From: Paenibacillus alba
GTDB taxonomy: Bacteria > Bacillota > Bacilli > Paenibacillales > NBRC-103111
Reading direction: 5' to 3'
Assembly: GCF_013204855.1 (NCBI RefSeq)
Contig: NZ_JABMKZ010000005.1
Coordinates: 186,001 to 250,000 of the forward strand
DNA length: 64,000 nt
Shown piece after piece: positions 40,394 through 49,178 of the stretch. A program made the position numbers and the translations under genes. The stretch's first letter is position 1, and each line of letters opens with the position of its first letter. The notes under the pieces were generated by a model, which saw only the letters and a program-made list of their open reading frames with translations, was not told the origin of the DNA and searched no databases.

Positions 40394-42565
40394 TTGAAAA
40401 ATAAACTGCTTGGCCTACTTTTGACGCTAACGTTAGTATTCGCACTTATTCCGGTGTACGCTAATGCGGACAACTACCAGGTAGTTGTCTCTGTAAACAG
40501 CAATCAGGTGACCGTTACAGGAGGGAATGCCTCTTATGCAGGAAAGGCTCTTACATTACGCGTAGTTGATAGCTACAGCCGTAATATTTTAGCTGATCAA
40601 GTTAAAGCTGCTGCGAACGGCAAGTATTCATTTGGTCCATACACCTTGGAAAATGGAAATTATACGGCTTGGGTTGGCGGTATGGATGTGGCAGAATCCA
40701 AGGCGTTCTCCGTATCTCAATCACCGGCAGAAGGTACAAATGCCAACCTGAAATCTTTACAACTGAGCTCAGCTCCTATCGAGTTCTCAGCTGATCAAAC
40801 AGATTATACGGCAAGTGTTGCAAACAGGGTTAGCCGTGTAACCGTTACGGCAAATGCCGACGATGTTCAGGCCATTGTGAGAATTAATAATGAAGAAATG
40901 GCAACCAAGGACATTGATTTAAAAGAAGGCGTTAATGCGGTTTCCATTGAAGTAACCGCTCAAGATGGGGTTACGAAAAAGAAATACAATCTAACGATCA
41001 AAAGAGCAATTGCGATAACAGCGGCTTCAGGTGAAGCGATTCAAGTAAGCACTGAACCTGTAAGCATTACAGTTCCAAGTGATGCATCCAATGTTTCAAT
41101 CAAAGTGGAAGCAAGCACGGTGGGTAGTACGAAACAAGCGCTGCTGCCTTTGATTGATGTGCAAGCCGTCACCTCTCTAGGTGCGGTTGATGTGTCTATT
41201 CCTCAGGGTACCCAAATTACAGCTCCCGATAGCTGGGATGGTACGATTAAGCTGCCGGAAGTACTGAGCAACAGCAGCGTATCTATTAGCGATGGCAGCG
41301 TGAGCGCCGTCATTGAAGTAGGCTTGCCGGATGTAACGCTAACTTTCGACAAAGCAGTACGTTTACTCCTGCCGAACCAGGGGGATAAGTCTGTCGGCTA
41401 CGTGAGAAATGGCGCTTTTACACCAATTACGGGCTCCATTTCGGAAGATAGTCAAACCGTGGCAAATCGCACAATCACTGCAGGTGGAGACGCAAAAATA
41501 AAGGTTGGCAGCGATCTTGTGGTTTGGACAAAGCACTTTACCAAATTTGCCAGCTATACGCCTGTGACTAGAAATGATAATGGAAGCAGTGGAAGTGGAA
41601 GCAGCGGAGGCGGAACGCCATCCAACGCAGGAACAATGACGGCTGAGGGTGGAACGTTAACTTTAAATGGCGCGAAAATCGATGTGCCGGCTGGAGCATT
41701 GGCTAACAGTATTAAGGTAAGCGTAGATAAAGTAAGCGATACCTCCATGCTGCCCGTTGACTTGTCTCTTAAATTAATAAGCGGTGTCTATGAAATCATA
41801 AAAGATCAAGAAGGCGATTTTAACAAGTCTGTTGTGATCACATTGCCTTTCGACAAGACGGCCGTGGACTTTACGAAGTCACTGGTAGGTGTATATTGGC
41901 TCAATGAACAAACCCATACATGGGTGCAATTGGACGATCTGCAAGTAGACCAAGTCAATGCGACGGCTTCTGGATCTGTTAAGCATTTCACAAAGTTCGC
42001 TGTACTTGCTTCCGATAAAAAAGCTGTTAATCCAGCTGGAACTAGTCTTATCGATATCAAGGGACATTGGGCCGAAGCTAACATTCGTGAGTTAGTTAAA
42101 CAAGGTGCGATCAACGGATATTCGGACAACTCCTTTAAGCCAGACAACAAAATAACGCGAGCTGAATTCGTTACCGTTATCGTCAAGGCTTTGAATCTTA
42201 AAGCTCAGGATGGGAAAAGTTTCGAAGACACGTCAACTCATTGGGCAAAAGGTGCGATTGCAATTGCCGCAGCGCTTGGTGTTGTTAACGGCTATACGGA
42301 ACAGTCTTTTGGTCCTGACGATTTCATAACAAGGGAGCAAATGGCGGCAATCATCATTCGTGCTGCTCAGATGGATCCGATTGCCAAGAACATCGATTTT
42401 TCGGATAGTTCATCTGTATCCGACTGGGCTCGTTCGGCTTTTGCGACCGCGATTGCCAAAGATTTGGTTAATGGATATGAAGACCATACGGTGAAGCCGC
42501 AGGCGAACACGACCCGCGCGGAAGCCGTAACCGTCATTCTAAGAGCATTGGCATTAAAAAAATAA
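40394..42565 (+). CDS. SLH-domain surface protein with cadherin-like domain
   Basis: A 723-residue protein. TTG 40394 is chosen for TGGAGA eight bases upstream and because MKNKLLGLLLTLTLVFALIP then forms a clean signal peptide ending ANAD; TTG 40358 is in frame without a ribosome site. A beta domain of about 95 residues is followed by a cadherin-like beta-sandwich (LKSLQLSSAPIEFSADQTDY, KYNLTIKR), a ~180-residue middle region, a Gly/Ser linker (residues about 400-412), a ZU5-like segment (MTAEGGTLTLNGAKIDVPAG) and three SLH domains (HWAEANIRELVKQG; HWAKGAIAIAAALG; WARSAFATAIAKDLV). Likely wall-anchored; no catalytic motif. It lies 87 bases after the phosphatase gene and may be co-transcribed. 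Confidence 0.85.
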   Translation: MKNKLLGLLLTLTLVFALIPVYANADNYQVVVSVNSNQVTVTGGNASYAGKALTLRVVDSYSRNILADQVKAAANGKYSFGPYTLENGNYTAWVGGMDVAESKAFSVSQSPAEGTNANLKSLQLSSAPIEFSADQTDYTASVANRVSRVTVTANADDVQAIVRINNEEMATKDIDLKEGVNAVSIEVTAQDGVTKKKYNLTIKRAIAITAASGEAIQVSTEPVSITVPSDASNVSIKVEASTVGSTKQALLPLIDVQAVTSLGAVDVSIPQGTQITAPDSWDGTIKLPEVLSNSSVSISDGSVSAVIEVGLPDVTLTFDKAVRLLLPNQGDKSVGYVRNGAFTPITGSISEDSQTVANRTITAGGDAKIKVGSDLVVWTKHFTKFASYTPVTRNDNGSSGSGSSGGGTPSNAGTMTAEGGTLTLNGAKIDVPAGALANSIKVSVDKVSDTSMLPVDLSLKLISGVYEIIKDQEGDFNKSVVITLPFDKTAVDFTKSLVGVYWLNEQTHTWVQLDDLQVDQVNATASGSVKHFTKFAVLASDKKAVNPAGTSLIDIKGHWAEANIRELVKQGAINGYSDNSFKPDNKITRAEFVTVIVKALNLKAQDGKSFEDTSTHWAKGAIAIAAALGVVNGYTEQSFGPDDFITREQMAAIIIRAAQMDPIAKNIDFSDSSSVSDWARSAFATAIAKDLVNGYEDHTVKPQANTTRAEAVTVILRALALKK

Positions 42566-42580
42566 ACGTATGCTGATAAA

Positions 42581-42622
42581 GCTGCTGCTCAGTAGATTAA
42601 CTACTGAGCAGCAGCTTTTTTA
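42581..42622 (+). terminator. Terminator of SLH gene
   Basis: GCTGCTGCTCAGTAG pairs perfectly with CTACTGAGCAGCAGC, followed by TTTTTTATT. Confidence 0.92.
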
Positions 42623-42639
42623 TTGTTTTTGAAACAACA

Positions 42640-42674
42640 AAAACGGAGCCGCGCGGGTTTGCGGGCTCCGTTTT
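42640..42674 (-). terminator. Terminator of Vps62-like gene
   Basis: AAAACGGAGCC pairs with GGCTCCGTTTT around GCGCGGGTTTGCG. The A-run side serves the minus-strand gene. Confidence 0.85.
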
Positions 42675-42716
42675 CTGATTATGGATGGGATATCACATTG
42701 TATGACTGAAACAAGG

Positions 42717-43760
42717 TTATTTGCTATTCCACGCACTTTGAAAAGCAGGTCCTGCTGGCCCAGTGGAGATATCGGTTTCACCAATTTCCCCCCACAAGCC
42801 TGCATAGTTAATGAACGCTTGTCCATTCAACGGATGGGACAGTTCGCCTACATTGACTACGTTGTAGTAGGTATTGAAGCTGTCGCCAGCGCCGGTGTAG
42901 TCGCTTGGCAGTACGCCGCGAGATTGCTGCCCGGCGGTTGGGTAGCTGGCATGTGTTCCGACTGCGGAGTAGACAACTGGATGTTTGTAATCGCTGGTCA
43001 GCTTCTGGCTGTCAGTGGCAATCGCGCCATCCTTCGTTGCGAATTGCAGTTGGGCGGAAGTGTAGTCTTTGCCTTCGCCATTATGGGCGGAATAATAGGC
43101 GGAAACAAATTGCTGACTGCTGTTCACGGTTACTGTGACATGCTCCCAGTCGCCTTCATGATTAAAGTCCAGACCTGCAACGGACGGGGAATCGTTATAA
43201 GGGTAAAAGAACCAATATTGCAGGTCGTAGCCACCTGCTAGTACGCTGCTCGGTTTGACATGGGCGTAAGTTCTCCAATCACTGCTCGCTGATCCCAGAT
43301 ATACGGTTTTGTCAAAGCCGTTATCATTAGGAGGCTGCAGGAAAAACCCTTCGTCAGCCCTTGTATTGCGGGCTTGGCTGGAGAGGATATTGCTTCCGGA
43401 GTGCGAACATATCAAATTCTTGGTTTGGTGAGCTTGCTGGGACAAGTTCGTCTGCGTGACAGCATTAAATGCAATGATTTGATCGTCGCTGCACCCGCCA
43501 TCATGATGGAAACGCATCGTTACACGCTGCAGATACCAATCTACACTGGAAAGTTTATTGTCTTCACTAGGATGCAGATACAGCTTGGGGGCGTATTGTG
43601 CGAGCAGCGTTTGCTCCACAGCATCATCAATTCCGTCTTGATCCGCGTCTGTTGCGGCGAAGGTAACACTTGAAGTAAGCAACGATCCGAACATGATTGA
43701 AGCAAAAGCAGCAGTGACCATCACATTGTGGCGCCATCTTGTAAGCCTTACAGGTTTCAT
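42717..43760 (-). CDS. Secreted Vps62-like protein
   Basis: A 347-residue protein starting at ATG 43760 (AAGGAGG 11 bases upstream); an upstream in-frame extension has no ribosome site. A signal peptide (MKPVRLTRWRHNVMVTAAF ... SSVTFAA) is followed by DADQDGIDDAVE, a calcium-binding loop. YAPKLYLHPSEDNKLSSVDW and NHEGDWEHVTVTV, with HASYP later, match my recollection of the Vps62/DUF946 family (plants, fungi, some bacteria). The HEGDWEH motif could be a metal-binding site. No enzyme activity is established for the family. The PhoP-type promoter upstream suggests secretion during phosphate starvation. Confidence 0.72.
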   Translation of the reverse strand: MKPVRLTRWRHNVMVTAAFASIMFGSLLTSSVTFAATDADQDGIDDAVEQTLLAQYAPKLYLHPSEDNKLSSVDWYLQRVTMRFHHDGGCSDDQIIAFNAVTQTNLSQQAHQTKNLICSHSGSNILSSQARNTRADEGFFLQPPNDNGFDKTVYLGSASSDWRTYAHVKPSSVLAGGYDLQYWFFYPYNDSPSVAGLDFNHEGDWEHVTVTVNSSQQFVSAYYSAHNGEGKDYTSAQLQFATKDGAIATDSQKLTSDYKHPVVYSAVGTHASYPTAGQQSRGVLPSDYTGAGDSFNTYYNVVNVGELSHPLNGQAFINYAGLWGEIGETDISTGPAGPAFQSAWNSK

Positions 43761-43849
43761 TAGAATAGTAGCCTCCTTGGTTTTGGCGCATCCTGTTTCG
43801 TTATTAGGCAGGTGCTGCCGTGATAGATGTCTAGACACCATCTATAGCA

Positions 43850-43903
43850 ATCATAGGCCTTATTTGTTTACTGGATGTTATTTCCATGTAAATAAATTGT
43901 AAT
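43850..43903 (-). promoter_or_regulatory. PhoP-type promoter of Vps62-like gene
   Basis: Read on the minus strand: ATTACA (43903-43898), TTTACA (43892-43887), ATAACA (43881-43876) and TAAACA (43870-43865), exactly 11 bp apart, then nine bases and TATGAT (-10, 43855-43850). The geometry is identical to the promoter at 36590-36643. It leaves a leader of about 83 bases before ATG. Confidence 0.72.
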
Positions 43904-44023
43904 TATATGTAGGATGATCGGTTGCCTTTTCTCATGGATGAAACTGTAATCTGCATAATTATGTGCTTGTCTTGAAATAATGAACTCATGGAATATAAAA
44001 TCTGGAAAATGAGTTGATATGTC

Positions 44024-45475
44024 ATGAAATCAGTTCCTCAGATTTGGAAAGAACTTAATGAATCGTTGGATTTTGTTTGTTACGAACATAAGACCAAATC
44101 CGAACCTTATTTTATTGGCTATTTAAATTCGCTTGTTGACTCACAAGTCTTACACCGAGATATCCTCGGACACCTGACTGAGGATTCGAATATTTCATTG
44201 GAAGATTTGTATCATCTGATTCCGGTTGCGGAAAAAGAAATTTCGTCTGATTCGAAGACAATTCAAGGTAATTTATTACAAGGATATGTAGCCGTACAAC
44301 ATGGTCTTCAGGATCATTCTACTATTTTGGTTAAAGCTTCACTGTCTAAGGGGCGCCAGGTGACGGAACCCCAAGTCGAATTCACCGTAGAAGGATCGAA
44401 AGAAGCCTTTGTTGAATCATTGGACATCAATCTGAACCTGATTCGAAAGCGAGTTCCCGTTCCCGAACTACGTGTAAAAGAGATCACTCTAGGTACTGCT
44501 TCCAAGGCTAAAGTGGCGGTTTGTTACATAGAAGGAACAACGAATGAACAATATGTAAATACATGTATACAGCGTATAGAGGATGTAGAATTTGATGTCT
44601 TTTCGGATATCACTTTGCTTCAACAAATGATCGAAGATAATTCCAACTCCATTTTTCCGCAAACAGTTGGAACCGAGAGGCCGGATTATGTGGCTTGGGC
44701 CCTAATATCGGGGCAGATTTGCATTTTGATGGACGGGTCCCCGACCGCAGTATTTGCGCCGGTCAATTTGGGGATATTTTTCATTTCCTATGAAGATTAT
44801 TTTTTGCCTTGGATCATCGGCTCTTTCATGAGGCTGGTCCGTATGACTTCTGTGGTCTTTTCCATCTTTGCCACACCCTTGTATGTTGCTGTAATGACGT
44901 ATCACGGACAAGGCATTTCAAATATTTTTTTGCCCACGATTATTTCTTCCAGACTTAACGTACCTTTTCCTCCGGTAGTGGAAGTGCTTATTATGGAACT
45001 TGTTATTGAACTGTTACGGGAAGCTGGCGCCAGATTGCCTAGCAAAATCGGACAAACGATTGGAATTGTTGGAGGTATTGTACTCGGCACAGCTGCTGTT
45101 GAAGCCTCAATTACAAGCAACTTTTTGCTGATCATCGTGGCATTATCGGCGTTAGCTTCCTTTACAACACCCATATTTCGAATGAGTGCAACGATACGTG
45201 TCCTTCGTTTTCCATTTATTATTGCAGCGCAGATATGGGGAATATTAGGTATTTTCATCGTCATGCTTGCTGTGATTACTCATCTGCTGCGACTAACGTC
45301 GCTAGGAATGCCTTATCTGGTCCCCTTTTATCCTTTTCGGACTTCCGACATGTTCGATTCTATCATTCGTTCTCCTTACTCCAAATATCATCATAAGTTT
45401 AGTTTTTTCAGAACATCGCAACCCGTTAGGTTCAATAAGAAAAAAGCAAAATTGAAAAGAGACATCGACGAATGA
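44024..45475 (+). CDS. Spore germination protein, GerA family
   Basis: A 483-residue GerAA/GerKA-type subunit of a germinant receptor in the inner spore membrane. It has a ~250-residue hydrophilic N-domain, with GNLLQGYVAVQHG and KVAVCYIEGTTNEQYV in place of the usual GR/RS signature, then five or six membrane helices (ETPLYVAVMTYHGQG-like region, REAGARLPSKIGQTIGIVGG, VEASITSNFLLIIVALSALA). The segment LREAGARLPSKIGQTIGIVG is the most conserved part of the family. First gene of gerABC. The start ATG at 44024 has a weak ribosome site (ATGAGTTGATATGTC). Confidence 0.93.
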   Translation: MKSVPQIWKELNESLDFVCYEHKTKSEPYFIGYLNSLVDSQVLHRDILGHLTEDSNISLEDLYHLIPVAEKEISSDSKTIQGNLLQGYVAVQHGLQDHSTILVKASLSKGRQVTEPQVEFTVEGSKEAFVESLDINLNLIRKRVPVPELRVKEITLGTASKAKVAVCYIEGTTNEQYVNTCIQRIEDVEFDVFSDITLLQQMIEDNSNSIFPQTVGTERPDYVAWALISGQICILMDGSPTAVFAPVNLGIFFISYEDYFLPWIIGSFMRLVRMTSVVFSIFATPLYVAVMTYHGQGISNIFLPTIISSRLNVPFPPVVEVLIMELVIELLREAGARLPSKIGQTIGIVGGIVLGTAAVEASITSNFLLIIVALSALASFTTPIFRMSATIRVLRFPFIIAAQIWGILGIFIVMLAVITHLLRLTSLGMPYLVPFYPFRTSDMFDSIIRSPYSKYHHKFSFFRTSQPVRFNKKKAKLKRDIDE

Positions 45476-45499
45476 ATACATATTGGGAGTGTTAAACAG

Positions 45500-46588
45500 T
45501 TGAAGCCATCGGTAAATGCACGGGTCGCCGTTTCACCGTTTCTGATAGCCTTATTGATTCATTCCATGCAGCTCGGAGTCAGCTATCTCTCTATGGCGAA
45601 TAAGCCGATTCAATGGGCTGGCCAAGATACTTGGATAGCTGTCCTCCTTTGCGGTCTCAGTATTCACGTCGTTATTTGGATGATGTATGGAATCCTTAAC
45701 CGTAATGAAACGGATCTTATTCAGATTCATCATCAATTTTTCGGTAAATGGGCTGGCGGTGCTCTTAACTTTAGTTTTATCGTTTATTTCCTGCTAGGTT
45801 CCATTTATCAAATGAGGTTGTTTATAGAAATTATACAAGTCTGGGTATTCCCTGATATTGAGATTTGGAGTCTGGCATTAGCTTTGCTTCTGTTAGTGTA
45901 TTACATCGTTGCAGGAGGATTCCGAGTTATCGTAGGTATTTGTATGTTTAGTATGGTACAACATTTGCTTATTTTTTCCTTGGTGTTTGCGATGCCTTTT
46001 TTTCATTTCAACAATTTATTGCCTATGCTGGATCATTCAACGAATCATATCCTCAAAGCAGCGAAGGAAATAACATTTCCATACTTTGGCGTGGAGATGC
46101 TCTTTTTCTATTACATGTTCGACAAAACGCCGCGAAAATCACAGAAATGGGCTCATTTGGGCAATATGGTTACAACCATGTTTTATCTTATTATCATTCT
46201 TTCTTTATTGTTATTGTTCAAACCCGATCAATTATCGACAGAAATTTGGCCTGAATTATCCAATTACAAATTTGTTCGTTTTCCTTTCATTGAACATATT
46301 GAATTTATCGGTGCCTCTTCATTGATATTTGCGCTATTCCCTGTCCTATGTTTAAATCTTTGGGCTTCAACCCGAGTGATGAAATTCATGTTCAAGGTCA
46401 AGCAGCTGGCTGCTCTGCCGATACTTTTAATTCTGATCTTTATCCTAGTATGTCTGATTCCAGATCGTAACAGCATTGAAGAAATGAAAACTTGGTTATC
46501 CAAAATAGGGTTCTACATGATTTATATGTACATCCCCTGTTTGTATGTTGTTGATCTTGTCAGAATGAAAGTGAGAAGAGCGGTATGA
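45500..46588 (+). CDS. Spore germination protein, GerB family permease
   Basis: A 362-residue protein with ten membrane helices of the amino-acid-permease-like GerB family (endospore germination permease). It begins at TTG 45500 or nearby: GGGAGTGTTAAACAGTTG puts GGGAG 11 bases before TTG. It probably holds the germinant-binding pocket. It overlaps gerC by four bases (ATGA, 46585). Confidence 0.9.
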   Translation: MKPSVNARVAVSPFLIALLIHSMQLGVSYLSMANKPIQWAGQDTWIAVLLCGLSIHVVIWMMYGILNRNETDLIQIHHQFFGKWAGGALNFSFIVYFLLGSIYQMRLFIEIIQVWVFPDIEIWSLALALLLLVYYIVAGGFRVIVGICMFSMVQHLLIFSLVFAMPFFHFNNLLPMLDHSTNHILKAAKEITFPYFGVEMLFFYYMFDKTPRKSQKWAHLGNMVTTMFYLIIILSLLLLFKPDQLSTEIWPELSNYKFVRFPFIEHIEFIGASSLIFALFPVLCLNLWASTRVMKFMFKVKQLAALPILLILIFILVCLIPDRNSIEEMKTWLSKIGFYMIYMYIPCLYVVDLVRMKVRRAV

Positions 46589-47661
46589 ACCGGTGTTTTT
46601 TCTTGCTATTAACGACTTGTTTACTGTTAACGGCGTGTGTGAGGCAACAAATTATAGACAGAATCACGCTTTTTATCGTCTGCTCCTTCGATGCCGCAAC
46701 AAACGATCAAATCGAATTTACAATCGCTGCGCCTAAGGTTAAATCCAAGAAACCCGATTCCATCTCAAACCAATTGCTTTCCAAAGTTGCCAACACAAGC
46801 GTGGATATCAAAGAAACCATGGATTTTCAATTAACCCGCCCCACCAGTCCCGGAAGACTTTCGGTGATGTTGTTTGGAAAAGATTTGGCAGCAAAAGGGC
46901 TGGCCAAAGAATTGGATGTCGCTTTACGGGACGCTCAGGCATCACGCAGGATGTACTTAGCCGTAGTTGATGGAGAAGCAAAGAATATGCTGCAGGCGGA
47001 TTTCAGTTCGGATGAGGAGAAAGGGATGTTCTTGTTCAATTTGCTTGATTCGAACATGCGGAGTGGAGTGCTGCCCAAGCAAAATCTTCACGAGTTCGAA
47101 TATTCCCTTTCGGGGAAAGGCATGGACCCTTTCTTGCCACTGCTTAAACTGGAACACGATCAAGTCATGATTTCTGGTTTAGCTTTATTTAAGGATGATA
47201 AATATGTACAGTCCATCAACGAAAAAGAAATGCGACTCATGAAACTGCTTCAAAGTAATACAAAGCTAGGAAGTTGTGAAGTAAAGCTTGACGATGGCTC
47301 TTATGTAACAGTGAGAAACACCAGTTCTAAAGTGCGTTATCGAGTCAGTAAAGATGAGAAAAGTGAAAGCGTGACGATTAATCTTAACTTGAAAGGTGAA
47401 ATTAATGAATCAAGGACTGTTTTTTCTCCAAGTCAAGAGCTGCAGTTAATCAAAAAGAGTCTGGAAAATGAACTTACCACATCTGGCATACAGCTTATCC
47501 ACTTATTTAAAAAGGAAGGAATCGATCCACTTGGATTAGGGGATTTCGTAAGGAGTCAAACGCGGAATTGGAACGAAGATGAATGGGAAGAACAATATCC
47601 AACTTTGAATGTTCGCCTGAATGTTACGGTTATTATTAAAGAAATGGGTATCAAGAAATAA
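46585..47661 (+). CDS. Spore germination lipoprotein, Ger(x)C family
   Basis: A 358-residue lipoprotein. MNRCFFLLLTTCLLLTAC is a lipoprotein signal (TAC lipobox at Cys18), and the mature part is a Ger(x)C protein (IIDRITLFIVCSFDAA at the start, ITLNLNLKGEI-type strand and LIKKSLENELTTSGIQLIH near the end). The initial family motif usually contains W-D-R-x-E-I, here IIDRITL. It completes a GerA-GerB-GerC receptor; specificity is unknown. Confidence 0.9.
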   Translation: MNRCFFLLLTTCLLLTACVRQQIIDRITLFIVCSFDAATNDQIEFTIAAPKVKSKKPDSISNQLLSKVANTSVDIKETMDFQLTRPTSPGRLSVMLFGKDLAAKGLAKELDVALRDAQASRRMYLAVVDGEAKNMLQADFSSDEEKGMFLFNLLDSNMRSGVLPKQNLHEFEYSLSGKGMDPFLPLLKLEHDQVMISGLALFKDDKYVQSINEKEMRLMKLLQSNTKLGSCEVKLDDGSYVTVRNTSSKVRYRVSKDEKSESVTINLNLKGEINESRTVFSPSQELQLIKKSLENELTTSGIQLIHLFKKEGIDPLGLGDFVRSQTRNWNEDEWEEQYPTLNVRLNVTVIIKEMGIKK

Positions 47662-47729
47662 GGATAAAAACGGGAGTTTATATCCATACTGATAACGCAT
47701 AACGAGATCCTACATAGGGGTATTTTAAT

Positions 47730-48986
47730 TTGGCACAACAACTAACTAAACGCTATTCTCATTTGATGCATAGCATCCCATCTAATTCCAGCATTGAATA
47801 CCCCATCAATCCGTGGATTCCTCTTTGGTGGTCGGCGGCCTTTCCGGGTTATGGACATTGCATGATCAACTATCCTTTGATCGGGTATTCGCTCATTATT
47901 TTCGAATTTACTGTCAACAATCTCGCCAAAATCAATCAGGCCATATACTTCTCCATGATCGGTAATTTCCAGGGCGCAATGGACGTCATCGATCTGCGCT
48001 TTTTCTACCTCTACATTGGCGTGTATGTGTTTACGATGTTCGACTCTTACCGCAGATGCGTGGATATGAACAATAACTACGTCTTATCTTACCGGACGAC
48101 CACTCTGACGAAGACGACCAAGGCCTCTTCCTTTAGTATCAATACGTTGAACAAGGTTAGTCCGATTACCGCGACCTATTGGGAAATGATTATGCCTGGG
48201 CTTGGTTCCTTGTATCTCAATCATCTGATTTCGTTCTTCTTTAGCGTGGTCACCTGGACGATTACGATCGGCTTCTCTCGGTTCTATGTCGGCTTGTATT
48301 ACACGTGCATCGGTGATTTTGAAAAAGCGAAAACGGTTATCGATCCACAATGGTACTTGTTCATTCCGTCGATCTACGGCGGTTATGTGTATTTCGCATA
48401 TTCTCAGGCCGTTATAACGAATTTTCAATTCAAGCTGTCCCAATCGCAATTTTTGTGTTCCGAATATCAAAGTGCCGCGTTCATCATGCCGCTTGCACCT
48501 GCGGAAGAAGGGGAATTCATGTATATCGTCGCTTCGTTTGAGCATTCAACTGCAATCGAGCTGGCCTTAACCGAACTGGAACAGACGGGCATCCAGAAAT
48601 CAGATATGTTCGCTTTGCCGCTTCGAATAAGAAACAAGAATAAAAAGCTCTTTGATAATGCTCATTACTCAGACGGTGTAAGCTTCATCGACCTTTCCAC
48701 CATCATGGGATCAATTCTCATGCTAGTTGGCGGCATCTACGGCTTTGTGCTCAAGCAGGGGCCTGTCCTCTGGGCGTTATACGGATTGGTTAGCGGTGGG
48801 GTTCTTGGCTTTCTAATCAAATGGTTAGTCATTAAGAAGCTGCCGTCTCTGGATCTGTTTGGAAGAACAAGACCGACGGAAGTAGTCATGATGATCAGAT
48901 GCAGCTCCGAAGACGACGAGCGTATCAAAGATATTTTATGGCACAACAAGGCTCTTGGTGTAACCGAATATAATCCGATCAATTGA
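47730..48986 (+). CDS. Internally duplicated membrane protein beside gerABC
   Basis: A 418-residue protein, not recognised as a named family. TTG 47730 has TAGGGGT about nine bases upstream. Two halves of the N-terminal region are homologous: PGYGHCMINYPLIGY ... IGNFQGAMDVID ... VYVFTMFDSYRRC (about residues 35-110) and PGLGSLYLNHLISF ... IGDFEKAKTVID ... GYVYFAYSQAV (about 155-230), each with two or three membrane helices. The C-terminal part (about 270-418) looks like a DUF1269/YflT-type module: a ferredoxin-like strand-helix unit (FEHSTAIELALTELEQTGI), a Gly-rich helical hairpin and a second such unit (VVMMIRCSSEDDERIKDIL). Placement after gerC suggests a spore-membrane role; this is inference. 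Confidence 0.6.
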   Translation: MAQQLTKRYSHLMHSIPSNSSIEYPINPWIPLWWSAAFPGYGHCMINYPLIGYSLIIFEFTVNNLAKINQAIYFSMIGNFQGAMDVIDLRFFYLYIGVYVFTMFDSYRRCVDMNNNYVLSYRTTTLTKTTKASSFSINTLNKVSPITATYWEMIMPGLGSLYLNHLISFFFSVVTWTITIGFSRFYVGLYYTCIGDFEKAKTVIDPQWYLFIPSIYGGYVYFAYSQAVITNFQFKLSQSQFLCSEYQSAAFIMPLAPAEEGEFMYIVASFEHSTAIELALTELEQTGIQKSDMFALPLRIRNKNKKLFDNAHYSDGVSFIDLSTIMGSILMLVGGIYGFVLKQGPVLWALYGLVSGGVLGFLIKWLVIKKLPSLDLFGRTRPTEVVMMIRCSSEDDERIKDILWHNKALGVTEYNPIN

Positions 48987-49004
48987 TGATATAACGAAGA
49001 AAAG

Positions 49005-49046
49005 AAGAAGATCGTTCTACCGTGGTCCCGGTAAAACGATCTTCTT
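49005..49046. terminator. Hairpin after gerABC region
   Basis: AAGAAGATCGTT pairs with AACGATCTTCTT, with inner CCG/CGG pairs. Confidence 0.75.
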
Positions 49047-49178
49047 GCGTTGTTCGCTTTTGGAAATAGTTTACAAAATGTATAAATTTCGAAACTTTTT
49101 CCGAGCTTTTGCGTCTAAAATTATGGATGAAAATGGGTTTAGATGATGAAATACCCAATTGAAGGAGAGATGGAGAAT

